The notes under the pieces were generated by a model that made no database searches, was not told the origin of the DNA, and worked only from the letters and a program-made list of their open reading frames with translations. Source: Streptomyces sp. NBC_01267 (GTDB lineage Bacteria > Actinomycetota > Actinomycetes > Streptomycetales > Streptomycetaceae). Taken from it: DNA of 64,000 bases. Numbering within the stretch: the stretch's first letter is position 1; each line of letters starts with the position of its first letter. The DNA is taken from the NCBI RefSeq assembly GCF_036241575.1, contig NZ_CP108455.1:7237001-7301000 (forward strand). The letters run 5' to 3'. This document shows, in pieces, positions 16,732-24,851 of this stretch. Made by a program: the position numbers and the translations under genes.

Positions 16732-16998
16732 TCAGGCGGTGAGCGCCGGAGGTACCGCTGCCAGGGCCTCCTGGACGGCGGCGACCAGCGTTCGCGCGGA
16801 CTCCGCGGACAGCTCCAGCGCGACCCGGGCGGACGGCCCCTTCGCCGGATCGGTGAGATCGATGTTGAGCGTGTGCTCGGCCATCGCGTGCACCGGGTGG
16901 TCGAAGTACACCGTCACGTCCGAGACATGGAACCAGGAGCCGTTCGGCCCCTTGGCGCTGCCGTCGACCTCACCCTTGACCGTCGTGTAGGTGCACAT
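16732..16998 (-). CDS. DUF6295-type small protein
   Basis: An 88-residue protein beginning MCTYTTVKGEVDGSAKG and containing the conserved VYFDHPVHAMAEHTLNIDL stretch with His and Asp residues, then an alpha-helical tail (SARTLVAAVQEALAAV). This pattern matches the family named DUF6295, whose function is unknown. GGGGG lies seven bases before the ATG, which itself is two bases after the dienelactone hydrolase stop, so both are one operon, perhaps under the divergent MarR regulator. Confidence 0.78.
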   Translation of the reverse strand: MCTYTTVKGEVDGSAKGPNGSWFHVSDVTVYFDHPVHAMAEHTLNIDLTDPAKGPSARVALELSAESARTLVAAVQEALAAVPPALTA

Positions 16999-17000
16999 GC

Positions 17001-17744
17001 TCAGGCCCCCAGGTGCTTGTCGAAGAAGGCGGCGATCCGCTCCCAGCCGTCGTTGGCCGCGGCCACGTTGTACGAGGGGCGGTCCGTCGAGAAGAACGCG
17101 TGACCGGCCCCCGCGTAGCTGTGGAACTCGAAGTCCTTGCCGTGGGCGGTCAGGATCTGCTCCAGTTCGGCCACCTGCTCGGGGCCGGGGAAACTGTCGT
17201 CCGCCCCGAACAGCCCGAGCAACGGCGCCCTCAGGCCGGGGAGTTGGTCGACGATATTGCTGACCTTGAGGGGGAAGCCCTCCGGCGGAGTGCCGGTGAC
17301 GAACGCGCCGTAGCAGTCCACCGCGGCGTCGAGATCGAGGTGGCAGGCCGCGAGCACACTCTGCCGGCCTCCCGAGCAGTGGCCGATCACGCCGGTCTTC
17401 CCGTTGGACGTGGGCAGCGCCCGCAACTGCGCCGCTGCGGCTGCGACGTCGCCGATGAGACGGGCATCCGGCACACCGCCCGCCGCGCGGCCTGCCGCTG
17501 CCGCGTCGTCCGGTGCGGCGCCGGGCGCCTCGCGGTAGAAGAGATTCGGGCAGATCGCGTCGTAACCCAGCTCGGCGAACCGGCGCACCATTTCCTTGCT
17601 GCCCCGGTCGTAGCCGGGCATGTGATGGATGACGACGACGCCACCGCGCCGCGTTTCGCCCTGCGGGCGGGCCAGGTAGGCCTCGATCTCGTCGCCGTCG
17701 TGACCGGGGAACCGAATGGTTTCCGCGGTAAGTGAGTCGTTCAT
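17001..17744 (-). CDS. Dienelactone hydrolase family protein
   Basis: A 247-residue alpha/beta hydrolase. The nucleophile elbow is GHCSGG, a Cys in place of the more common Ser as in true dienelactone hydrolases; the Asp follows in LFGADDSFPGP and the His in YAGAGHAFF. It should cleave a lactone or ester in the cytoplasm. The substrate is unknown. The ATG at 17744 has no Shine-Dalgarno and lies only 36 bases from the divergent MarR start, with TATGGT and TATAGC boxes just upstream, so the message may be leaderless. Control by the MarR protein is likely from the layout. Confidence 0.9.
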   Translation of the reverse strand: MNDSLTAETIRFPGHDGDEIEAYLARPQGETRRGGVVVIHHMPGYDRGSKEMVRRFAELGYDAICPNLFYREAPGAAPDDAAAAGRAAGGVPDARLIGDVAAAAAQLRALPTSNGKTGVIGHCSGGRQSVLAACHLDLDAAVDCYGAFVTGTPPEGFPLKVSNIVDQLPGLRAPLLGLFGADDSFPGPEQVAELEQILTAHGKDFEFHSYAGAGHAFFSTDRPSYNVAAANDGWERIAAFFDKHLGA

Positions 17745-17780
17745 GAGACAGCTATACCATAAGGCTGAACTGAACAGTTT
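17745..17780. promoter_or_regulatory. 36-bp divergent promoter/operator between dienelactone hydrolase and marR-type gene
   Basis: The gap is AT-rich compared with the surroundings (CTATACCATAAGG, then AACTGAACAGTTT) and includes CATAA/TTATG outer arms around GCTGAAC/TGAACAG. Its size leaves room for overlapping promoters and one operator but not for ribosome sites, so both flanking genes may be translated from leaderless messages. Binding by the adjacent MarR protein is inferred from the divergent arrangement. Confidence 0.55.
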
Positions 17781-18305
17781 ATGCTGATGGGTATGGTGAT
17801 TCCCCGTTCAGCGGCCTCCGGCGACGTGGCCTCCGGCGACGTGGCCTCCGGCGACGTGGCCTCCGGCGACGCCGTCCCCGGCGACGTGTCGCGCATGGCG
17901 GCGGATCTGCGTGCCTGCCTCGGCCCGCTGGTCCGACGCCTCAGACAGACGGGGCCGGGGGACGAACTCACCCTGTCCCAGACCTCCGTACTCGTACGGC
18001 TCGACCGCGAGGGCCCGGCGACACCCGGCACCCTCGCGGCGGGCGAGGGCATCCGTGCCCAGTCCGTCTGCACGATCGTCTCCGCACTCCAGGAGCGCGG
18101 ACTGGTCGTCCGCGACCCGGACCCGGACGACGGCCGCCGGGTCGTCGTCTCGCTGACCGAAGCCGGTGCGGAGGCCCTGCACGGGGCTCGCCGCGATCAG
18201 GCGCGCCGGCTGACCCGGGCCCTCTCCGAGGAACTCACCCCTGCCGAGCGGAAGCAACTGGCCGCGGCTCTGCCCCTGTTGGAGAGGGTGGCACGCCAGG
18301 TCTGA
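17781..18305 (+). CDS. MarR family transcriptional regulator with a repeat-encoded N-terminal extension
   Basis: A 174-residue protein. Residues 40-170 form a winged helix domain: helix-turn-helix TPGTLAAGEGIRAQSVCTIVSALQERGLV and wing DPDPDDGRRVVVSLTEAG. MarR proteins bind as dimers and release DNA when a small phenolic or oxidant ligand binds. Residues 12-36 are four to five copies of a five-residue unit (SGDVA), coded by a 15-bp tandem repeat, and are outside the fold. The true start could be ATG 17781 or 17793, or even the ATG at 17895 just after the repeat. Divergent from the dienelactone hydrolase operon, which it probably represses. Confidence 0.88.
   Translation: MLMGMVIPRSAASGDVASGDVASGDVASGDAVPGDVSRMAADLRACLGPLVRRLRQTGPGDELTLSQTSVLVRLDREGPATPGTLAAGEGIRAQSVCTIVSALQERGLVVRDPDPDDGRRVVVSLTEAGAEALHGARRDQARRLTRALSEELTPAERKQLAAALPLLERVARQV
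17814..17888 (+). repeat. 15-bp tandem repeat inside the marR-type gene
   Basis: GCCTCCGGCGACGTG occurs three times perfectly at 17814-17858, a fourth copy (17859-17873) differs in its last two bases, and a degenerate fifth ends at 17888. As 15 is a multiple of three, gain or loss of units keeps the frame and adds or removes five residues. Confidence 0.9.
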
Positions 18306-18314
18306 CCGGGGCCG

Positions 18315-18341
18315 GCCGGACAACCCCGAGGGCTGTCCGGC
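18315..18341. terminator. Hairpin between convergent genes
   Basis: GCCGGACA (18315-18322) pairs with TGTCCGGC (18334-18341) around an 11-base loop. It lies between the MarR stop and the DUF2264 stop and can serve both strands. Confidence 0.6.
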
Positions 18342-18356
18342 TTCGATCCGCGGCCC

Positions 18357-20309
18357 CTAACCATGGTCGACGGTCAGCGGCTCGAACGCGATACGGGTCG
18401 AGGACCCGTCCCCGGCCCAGGACACCTCGACGGTGCCGCTCTCCTCGTCCACCCGCACTCCGCTCACCGCGTCGGCGAGCGGCGCGGCGCCCGGTTCCGC
18501 GGTCAGCGTGGCGAGGCAGACCAGGAGTGCAGTGCCCTCCGCGACCGCGGTCAGCCGGGGCACGAGCGCCCAGCGGGTGAACGCGGTGCCCTGCGGGGCC
18601 CGCACCTCGTCCCGCGCCTGCCAGCCGTACAGCCCGTGGAGCTCGGACTGCACCTGGCCGCCGGTGCCGGTGTCGTCAGGTCCGGTCGCCCAGCCCGTCT
18701 GTTCCAGCCCGGTCGCGGCCGGGGCGCCGAGCACCCGGTGTACCCGCAGTTCGTACCGGCCACGGGCCACCGTGAGGCTCTCCACCCGCATCCCCGGCAC
18801 CATCGGCGCACCGGAGGGGAAGACCGGCCGGTGCCAGGACGCCGCCCAGCCCCAGCCGTCGCCCTCACCGGCACCCAGCGGACGGATGGCGCGGCGGTCG
18901 CTGCGGACCCCGGACACGACCACGGCCAGGTGGTTGTCCGCGGTGTTCTCCTCGGACGTGGGGCCGGTCACCGTGGAGTAGGCGTGGCGGCTGTAGAGCG
19001 GGTCGTCCCGTACGCCCGACTCGCCCTCGTGCGGCCGGATATGGTCGCTGCCGTGGTTGTGCAGCCGGACGATTCCGTCCGCCCGTGTCGACTGCACCAG
19101 CAGTCCGGGCGCGGGCAGCGCCCGCACCCGGTCGGGCCCCTCGCTGGGCGCGTTCTCCTCGGTCGCCGTCCAGAGCGGGTGACCGTCGGGCGCCAGCAGT
19201 GACACGAACGCCTTGGATGCCCAGTAAGGGGACGCGGGGCCGGAGTAGCGCTGGAGCGTCGCGCGGTGCGGGCCGTGCCAGCCCAGGCTCAACAGCCCGT
19301 CGGAGCCGGTCGCGCCCCGGTCCAGGAAGTAGCGCAGCGCCCCGCTGACCAGCCGTCGTGAGGTACCGGGCGCCAGCGGGGTGTGCCCGGTGACCGCCCC
19401 CAGCGCGACCGCCGAGCCCGCGGCGAAGCGGTACGTCAGCGAGCGGCCGAAATAGATCGGCGCGCCGTCCCCGCCGAACAGCAGCGAGAAGCTTTCCAGG
19501 TGTTCGCGCAGCCGGGCGCCGTAGTGCGCGGACAGTTCGGAGTCGCCCGACAGGTGGCCGTCCAGCACCGGATAGAGGTGCAGGGCCCAGCCGTTGTAGT
19601 GGTCGAAGGCGCGGCCGTCGCCGTCCGTGTACCAGCCCTGCCCCTGGTACCAGCCCTCCAACAGCTCCCTCGCCCGCTGCTTCGCGCGGGCCGTCTCCGC
19701 GTCGCCGCGGCCCACGGACTCCAGGAAGGCGGCCACCGAATAGGGAAACAGGTACCAGTTGTTCGGGGCGGGGGTGTGGCGCAGTGCGCCGCGCAGCCAC
19801 TCCTCCGTACGGTCCCGCACCCCGGAGTCCAGCTGGTCCCACAGCCAGGGCCGGGTCAGCCGCAGCCCGATGGCGACGGAAGCGGACTCGACCATGGGCT
19901 GCCCGAAGACCGTGTGGTCCTGGATCAGCGGCCAGGACTCGGTGTCGTCCCGGCCCGGTGTCCTGGTGCCCGCCGCGAGCCCGTCCGCGTACCGGCCGAG
20001 CCAGTCGTGCGGGTCCTTGCCCGCCGCGCCGGCGACGCGGAACGCGGCGGCGAGGAACGTACGCGCGTACCCTTCGAGGCCGTCCGACCGCACCCCGGAG
20101 ACGGACGGCCGCCCCGGCAGGTTGAGGAGGGCGCGGCCGGGCGTGGCCCACTGCCATGCGGCGTGCAGCAGACCGTCCGCCGCTGCTTCCCAGTGCGCCC
20201 GGGTGTAGCCGGTGTGCGGGCTCAGCACCCGGTCGTCGGCGGGGAGTTCAAGGGGCGGCGTCATGCGCGGAGATGCCATGCGCGGAGATGTGATGCGCGG
20301 AGATGTCAT
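18357..20309 (-). CDS. DUF2264 domain protein, probable carbohydrate-active enzyme
   Basis: Up to 650 residues. Residues about 25-400 are an (alpha/alpha) toroid-like domain rich in Trp and acidic residues (PNNWYLFPYSVAAFLE, YTDGDGRAFDHYNGWALHLYPVLDG), matching DUF2264; the C-terminal part is beta-rich (ASWHRPVFPSGAPMVPGMRVES). The fold resembles unsaturated glucuronyl hydrolases and heparinases, and genes of this family sit in sugar operons, so action on an oligosaccharide is likely (inference). There is no signal peptide. The first 17 residues come from a 15-bp tandem repeat that supplies several ATGs (20309, 20279, 20264), so the start is ambiguous. It overlaps the dehydrogenase stop by four bases. 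Confidence 0.82.
   Translation of the reverse strand: MTSPRITSPRMASPRMTPPLELPADDRVLSPHTGYTRAHWEAAADGLLHAAWQWATPGRALLNLPGRPSVSGVRSDGLEGYARTFLAAAFRVAGAAGKDPHDWLGRYADGLAAGTRTPGRDDTESWPLIQDHTVFGQPMVESASVAIGLRLTRPWLWDQLDSGVRDRTEEWLRGALRHTPAPNNWYLFPYSVAAFLESVGRGDAETARAKQRARELLEGWYQGQGWYTDGDGRAFDHYNGWALHLYPVLDGHLSGDSELSAHYGARLREHLESFSLLFGGDGAPIYFGRSLTYRFAAGSAVALGAVTGHTPLAPGTSRRLVSGALRYFLDRGATGSDGLLSLGWHGPHRATLQRYSGPASPYWASKAFVSLLAPDGHPLWTATEENAPSEGPDRVRALPAPGLLVQSTRADGIVRLHNHGSDHIRPHEGESGVRDDPLYSRHAYSTVTGPTSEENTADNHLAVVVSGVRSDRRAIRPLGAGEGDGWGWAASWHRPVFPSGAPMVPGMRVESLTVARGRYELRVHRVLGAPAATGLEQTGWATGPDDTGTGGQVQSELHGLYGWQARDEVRAPQGTAFTRWALVPRLTAVAEGTALLVCLATLTAEPGAAPLADAVSGVRVDEESGTVEVSWAGDGSSTRIAFEPLTVDHG
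20262..20309. repeat. 15-bp tandem repeat at the dehydrogenase/DUF2264 junction
   Basis: Units CATGCGCGGAGATGC, CATGCGCGGAGATGT and GATGCGCGGAGATGT follow each other at 20262-20306, and a partial copy starts at 20307. Read on the minus strand each unit can supply a new ATG and encodes SPRMT-like residues at the start of the DUF2264 protein. Confidence 0.88.
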
Positions 20310-21340
20310 GCGAGGAAGGCCAACCTCTCGTGTTCCACGGGGTGGGCGAAGTCGTCACCGGCCGCCCACCGGGCGACCTCGCCGACCGCGAGATCGGCCA
20401 GCCGCCGCCACTCGTTGCCCTGCGAACCCGCGAGATGCGGCGTGATCAGGGCGTTGTCGCACTCCCACAGGGGATGCCCGGACGGCAGCACCTCGGGGTC
20501 CGTGACATCGAGGATCGCCCGGATCCGGTTCTGCTGGAGCAGCGCGGTGAGCGCGTCCTGGTCCACGACAGCACCGCGCGAGGTGTTGATGAGGACGCTG
20601 TCCGGTCGCATGGCGGCGAGGAGTTCACCGCTGACGAGTCCGCGGGTGGCGGGCAGCAGGGGGGTGTGCACACTCACCACATCGCTCCGGGCGAACAGTT
20701 CGGCGAGGCCGACCGGCCGGACACCCAGCGCGTCGGCCTCGGCGTCGGACACGTACGGATCGTGCAGCAGCAGCGGCAGGTCGTAGGGGAGCAGCAGTTC
20801 GATGACGCGTCGGCCGATCATCGAGGCGGACAGAATGCCCACGGTGCGGCCGTAGTTGCCCACCTCCGTGGACGTACCGAGCCAGTTGCCGCGGACCTTG
20901 TCGGCCCGGAACGCACGGGACCGCTCCAGTACGTGCTTGCCGGACAGCAGGACCATCGCGACGGTGTACTCGGCCACCGGCAGGGCGTTCGCCGCCGCTG
21001 CCGACGACACCCGGATGCCGCGCTCCCAGCACGCCTCGGTGAGGTGACCGCGGACGGTCCCCGCCGTGTGGACCACGGCGCGCAGCCGGGGCGCCGCCTT
21101 CAACACGGCCGCGTCGACGGGCGGGCAGCCCCACCCGGTGATCAGCAGCTCCACGTCCGCGAGGGTGGTGCGGGCCCGGCGGGTGGTGAAGTCGTCCAGG
21201 ACGGGCAGCGGGGCGAGATCGCACAGCCCGGCGAGGGCGGCCAGGGACTCGGCGCCGAGTACGGAGGCCGCGGCGTCGGCGCTCATGGCGAGCGCGGCAC
21301 GGGGAAGGGAGCGGGCGGGGGGAGGGGTGCTGGGCATCAT
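20306..21340 (-). CDS. D-2-hydroxyacid dehydrogenase family protein
   Basis: A 344-residue NAD-dependent dehydrogenase of the D-isomer family. Catalytic residues are present: Arg in LINTSRGAVVDQDAL, the acidic residue in ILDVTDPEVLPSGH, and His in NALITPHLAGSQGNEW. The cofactor-binding loop reads VGILSASMIGRRV, where the usual middle Gly of GxGxxG is replaced by Ser, an unusual feature. It should reduce or oxidise a 2-keto/2-hydroxy acid, plausibly a sugar acid from the oligosaccharide taken up by the neighbouring transporter. The N-terminal 20 residues are poorly conserved, and the ATG at 21337 is an equal start. Overlaps DUF2264 (ATGA). Confidence 0.85.
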   Translation of the reverse strand: MMPSTPPPARSLPRAALAMSADAAASVLGAESLAALAGLCDLAPLPVLDDFTTRRARTTLADVELLITGWGCPPVDAAVLKAAPRLRAVVHTAGTVRGHLTEACWERGIRVSSAAAANALPVAEYTVAMVLLSGKHVLERSRAFRADKVRGNWLGTSTEVGNYGRTVGILSASMIGRRVIELLLPYDLPLLLHDPYVSDAEADALGVRPVGLAELFARSDVVSVHTPLLPATRGLVSGELLAAMRPDSVLINTSRGAVVDQDALTALLQQNRIRAILDVTDPEVLPSGHPLWECDNALITPHLAGSQGNEWRRLADLAVGEVARWAAGDDFAHPVEHERLAFLA

Positions 21341-21424
21341 TCTCCTGGTGCGGGCAAACGGGAATCGGAGAGAGTGAGGTTCGCCGGCAGGTCCAAGCAG
21401 CCCCGGAACAAGGCTACTTGACGG

Positions 21425-22300
21425 CTACTTGACGGCGCCCGCAGTGAGGCCGGAGCGCCAGAAGCGTTGCAGCAGCGCGAAGGCGAGAATCAGCGGCAGC
21501 ACCGCGAGCAGTGAGCCCATGATCACCACCGGGTAGTACTCGGGGGAGACGGTGGCCGAGCTGTTCCAGGTGTAGAGGCCGAGACTGACCGGGTACAGGT
21601 CCTGGTCGGAGAGCATCACCATGGGCAGGAAGAAGTTGTTCCAGATCGCGGTGAGCTGGAAGAGGAAGACGGTGACGAGGCCCGGCCCGAGCATCCGCAG
21701 CGCGACCCGGAAGTACGTGGTCAGCTCACCGGCGCCGTCGACCCGCGCCGCTTCGAGCACCTCGTCCGGCACGTAGCCCTGGCTGAAGATCCGGCCGAGG
21801 TACACACCGAACGGATTGAAGAGCACCGGGACGAAGACCGACCAGAACGTATTGACCACACCGGTGGCCGAGGCCATCAGATAGAGCGGCAGGGCGAGCA
21901 CGGTCTGCGGCACCATGACGGCGGCGAGGACGAGACCGAACAGCTTCTCCTTGTGGGCGAAGCGGTACTTGTCGAAGGCGTAGCCGCAGGCGATGCTCAC
22001 CAGGGCCCCGAGCGCGGCGCCGATGACCGCGTACAGCAGGCTGTTGCCGTACCACCGCGCGTACTCCCCGCCGTCCATCGAGAACACGTTCCTGAGGTTC
22101 CGCAGGAACGAGAAGTGGTGCGGCGACAGCAGGCCGCTGCCGGACAGCGCGCTCCGGTCCTTGGCCGACGCGAGGACCAGCCACAGCACCGGCAGCACCG
22201 TGTACAGCACCGAGACGCCGACCACGAGATTGACGACGGAGCGGCCGAGCAGCCGTGGCCGCAGGGCCGCCGGGGTGCGGATGACGCCGTTCGCGCTCAT
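21425..22300 (-). CDS. Carbohydrate ABC transporter permease, second subunit (MalG-like)
   Basis: A 291-residue membrane protein with six predicted membrane segments, beginning VVNLVVGVSVLYTVLPVLWLV. The EAA loop that contacts the ATPase reads DEVLEAARVDGAGELTTYFRVALRMLGPG. The protein ends FWRSGLTAGAVK, a tail typical of MalG-type permeases of the CUT1 family. With its partner at 22297-23310 it forms the channel for a sugar bound by the lipoprotein at 23402-24748. No ATPase gene is present in the operon, so a shared MsiK-like ATPase would power it, as usual in Streptomyces. Starts within the partner's stop codon (ATGA overlap). Confidence 0.92.
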   Translation of the reverse strand: MSANGVIRTPAALRPRLLGRSVVNLVVGVSVLYTVLPVLWLVLASAKDRSALSGSGLLSPHHFSFLRNLRNVFSMDGGEYARWYGNSLLYAVIGAALGALVSIACGYAFDKYRFAHKEKLFGLVLAAVMVPQTVLALPLYLMASATGVVNTFWSVFVPVLFNPFGVYLGRIFSQGYVPDEVLEAARVDGAGELTTYFRVALRMLGPGLVTVFLFQLTAIWNNFFLPMVMLSDQDLYPVSLGLYTWNSSATVSPEYYPVVIMGSLLAVLPLILAFALLQRFWRSGLTAGAVK

Positions 22301-23310
22301 CGGGTGTCCTCCTCGGGGGTGTTGGCGCGGTTGGTCCAGCGGGTGACTCCGTAGGAGAGCGCGATCGTGACGACCAGCAGGATCACCGAGGCGGCGGCGG
22401 CCAGCCCGTAGTTGTTCCGGGTGAACGCGGCGTCGTAGATGTACATGCTGGGCGAGAAACGGGAGTTGATCATCGGCGTCGCCTGGCTGATCAGCATCGG
22501 TTCGGTGAACAGCTGGAGCGCGAAGATCAGGGTGAACATCGTGACCATCACCACCGACGAACGCACCAGGGGCGTCTTGACCTGGAGTGCGGTACGGACC
22601 GGGCCCGCCCCGTCCACGCGGGCCGCCTCGACGACCTCGCGGGGTACGGCCTGCAGCGCGGCGTAGAAGACGACCACGTCGTAGCCGAGGTTGCTCCACA
22701 ACGCGATGTTCACGATCGAAGGGATCACGGTGTGCAGGCCGAGGAAGTCGATGGTGATGTCCGCCTTGCCGAACAGATCGATCACCGGGCTCAGGCCGGG
22801 CGTGTAGAGGTACAGCCAGATCACGGCGGCGATGATGCCGGGCACCGCGTGCGGCAGGAACAGCCCGAGCTGGGCCCAGGACCGCAGCCGTACGACTCCG
22901 GAGTCCAGCAGCAGCGCCAGCGCCAGCGAGCCGATCACCAGCAGCGGGATGTAGAGCACGCTGTACAGGACGATCGTGCCCAGGCTGCTGAGGAAGGTCG
23001 GGTCGGTGAGTACGGCGGTGTAGCTGCGCAGTCCGACGAAGACCTTGCGCTCGGGGCCGAAGCCGAGTCCGGGCTCGTCGTCGCCGAAGAAGCTCAGCCA
23101 CACGGCCGTCCCGACCGGAATCAGGAATATCGTCACGAGGAGAATGAAGAAGGGTGTCATCAGCACGCCGCACGCGCCGAGTTCACGGCGGCGCGAGGAC
23201 CTGCGGGCCGGGCGCTCGCGTGCGGGGCCCGACGGCGCCTGCGACGTGTGCCCGGCGGTGCCCGGGGTGGCCGGTACCGGGGTGGTGGCGGGGCTGGTCA
23301 TGAGTGTCAC
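22297..23310 (-). CDS. Carbohydrate ABC transporter permease, first subunit (MalF-like)
   Basis: A 337-residue membrane protein. After a 45-residue basic, Pro/Ala-rich cytoplasmic tail come six membrane segments (first: LMTPFFILLVTIFLIPVGTAVWLSFF). The EAA loop is REVVEAARVDGAGPVRTALQVKTPLVRSS. The start may be GTG 23310 or ATG 23301; GAGAGG precedes both. It pairs with the downstream permease in importing a sugar or oligosaccharide across the cell membrane. It lies 92 bases after the binding-protein gene, a gap occupied by short repeats. Confidence 0.92.
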   Translation of the reverse strand: MTLMTSPATTPVPATPGTAGHTSQAPSGPARERPARRSSRRRELGACGVLMTPFFILLVTIFLIPVGTAVWLSFFGDDEPGLGFGPERKVFVGLRSYTAVLTDPTFLSSLGTIVLYSVLYIPLLVIGSLALALLLDSGVVRLRSWAQLGLFLPHAVPGIIAAVIWLYLYTPGLSPVIDLFGKADITIDFLGLHTVIPSIVNIALWSNLGYDVVVFYAALQAVPREVVEAARVDGAGPVRTALQVKTPLVRSSVVMVTMFTLIFALQLFTEPMLISQATPMINSRFSPSMYIYDAAFTRNNYGLAAAASVILLVVTIALSYGVTRWTNRANTPEEDTR

Positions 23311-23332
23311 CTGCCTCTCTGCTGCTCTCTGG

Positions 23333-23394
23333 TGCTGCGAGGGGACGTTGCTGCGAGGGGACTGCGCGGCAAGGGGGGACTGCGCGGCAAGGGG
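23333..23394. repeat. Short direct repeats between binding protein and permease genes
   Basis: TGCTGCGAGGGGAC occurs twice between 23333 and 23362, followed by two perfect 18-bp units GGGGACTGCGCGGCAAGG at 23357-23374 and 23375-23392. They fill the intergenic space between the binding protein stop and the first permease start and may affect message stability or the relative level of the two products. Confidence 0.75.
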
Positions 23395-23401
23395 CCCGGG
23401 G

Positions 23402-24748
23402 TCAGCTGCTGTGCTCGGTGGTGGCCAGTCCCAGGGCCCTGAGGTCCGGCATGGTGCCCCGCTGGGCGGCGCGCACGGCGTCGAGCAGGGAGCCCTGACC
23501 GCCGCCGACCCGGGCGAATCCGTCCTGCATGACCTTGGCGGTCGCGGTCATCCGCGGCCCCCAGGTCCAGCCGTCGCGGACCTTGTGGGCCTCCTCGTCG
23601 AAGAGGGTGTAGATGTCCTGGCCGCTGTAGTACGAGCGGTCGAAGGCCTTGCGGTCGACGCCGACCAGCCCGGGGGCGGCCGGATACTGGCTGCTCGCGC
23701 CGCTGGAGAGCCGGGCGCGCAGGGCGTCCGGGTGGGTCACCTGCCACTCGATGAACTCCAGGGCCGCCTCCGGATGTCTGCTGCTGTGGGTGACGGCGAG
23801 GGTGGAGCCGCCATGGGTCCCGAGCGTGTGGTCGCCGTCGGACCACTGGGGCAGCGGCGCGATGGCCCACTTGCCTCTCTGGTCGGGGTGGGCCGACATC
23901 TGGGCCCCGGCATCCCAGGCGCCGCTGAGCCGGACGAGGACCTGACCGCTGTCGACCCGGGCGTCGTTCTGCTGGCCGTCCACGGTGTTCACGTGGACCA
24001 GATCCTGGTCGATGAGCCGCTGCCAGTACGCCGCGACCCGGCGGCTCGGCCGGTCGGCCAGCGAGACGTTCCAGGCACCGCCCGCGGTGTCGAACCACTG
24101 GGCACCGGCCTGACAGGCGAACGCGGCGAACTGCAGTGCGCCGTCGGTGGCGAAGGTGGTCAGCCTACGGTCGGCGTTCCTGCGGCGCACCGCCCTCGCC
24201 GCATCCTCGAACTCGGCCCAGGTGCGCGGCACATCGAATCCGTACTGCCGGAAGATGTCGCTGCGGTAGTGCATCACCATGGGCTCGAAGTCCAGCGGAA
24301 CGCTGTAGACACGCTTCTCGAAGGTCGTCAGACCGAGTGCCTGGGGGAGCAGTTCGGCCCGCAGCCCGTCGCTGATGAGTCCGGTGATGTCGCGGGCCAC
24401 GCCGTCGATGGCGAAGCCGGGCACCTGCGGGTACTCGATGGTGGCGACGTCCGGCGCGTTGCCCGCCCGTGCGGCGTTGCTGAGCTTGGCGTACCCGCCC
24501 TGGTTACCGGAGGGGATCTGCTGGAAGTCGACCTGAATGCGGTCGTGGGTACGGTTGAACTCGTCCACCACCTGCTGGCTGCCGCGCAGGGCGGACCAGA
24601 AGGTGAGGTGGGTGGCGCGCTTGCTGGTACTCCTGGTGCCACCTGACTGCGAGGATCCGCCACCGCTGCTACAGGCGCCGAGTGCGCCGGTCAGCGGCAG
24701 TGCGGCCATCGTGGCGAGTACGGATCGACGGCTCGGTCGACCAGGCAT
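23402..24748 (-). CDS. Extracellular sugar-binding lipoprotein of the ABC system
   Basis: A 448-residue solute-binding protein. It starts MPGRPSRRSVLATMAALP, a twin-Arg lipoprotein signal ending LGACSSGGG, then a Ser/Gly linker and the mature domain (THLTFWSALRGSQQVVDEFN, VPLDFEPMVMHYRSDIF, WAIAPLPQWSDGDHTLGTHGGSTLAV). This is a cluster 1-type sugar-binding fold. GGGAGG lies four bases before the ATG. It captures the sugar outside the cell and delivers it to the two downstream permeases. The ligand is unknown; DUF2264 and hydroxyacid dehydrogenase neighbours suggest a plant-derived oligosaccharide, perhaps uronic-acid containing. Confidence 0.92.
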   Translation of the reverse strand: MPGRPSRRSVLATMAALPLTGALGACSSGGGSSQSGGTRSTSKRATHLTFWSALRGSQQVVDEFNRTHDRIQVDFQQIPSGNQGGYAKLSNAARAGNAPDVATIEYPQVPGFAIDGVARDITGLISDGLRAELLPQALGLTTFEKRVYSVPLDFEPMVMHYRSDIFRQYGFDVPRTWAEFEDAARAVRRRNADRRLTTFATDGALQFAAFACQAGAQWFDTAGGAWNVSLADRPSRRVAAYWQRLIDQDLVHVNTVDGQQNDARVDSGQVLVRLSGAWDAGAQMSAHPDQRGKWAIAPLPQWSDGDHTLGTHGGSTLAVTHSSRHPEAALEFIEWQVTHPDALRARLSSGASSQYPAAPGLVGVDRKAFDRSYYSGQDIYTLFDEEAHKVRDGWTWGPRMTATAKVMQDGFARVGGGQGSLLDAVRAAQRGTMPDLRALGLATTEHSS

Positions 24749-24751
24749 GGG

Positions 24752-24851
24752 CGCCTCCCGCGGCTCCTGATTCGAGACACGGGGAATCCTGATCGGCTGA
24801 TCGCCCCGGGTCAATAGAGCGATCAGAAGGAAGATAAAGCGGTCAAACGAT
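24752..24851 (-). promoter_or_regulatory. Promoter region of the sugar uptake operon
   Basis: The 100 bases before the binding-protein start are the most AT-rich of this operon (AGAAGGAAGATAAAGCGG). GATCG and CGATC copies near 24800-24834 (GATCGCCCC, GAGCGATCAG, AAACGATC) recur and resemble CGATCAC arms found upstream of the regulator gene at 26118, so the DeoR/LacI-type regulator may bind here. Exact operator boundaries are inference. Confidence 0.4.
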
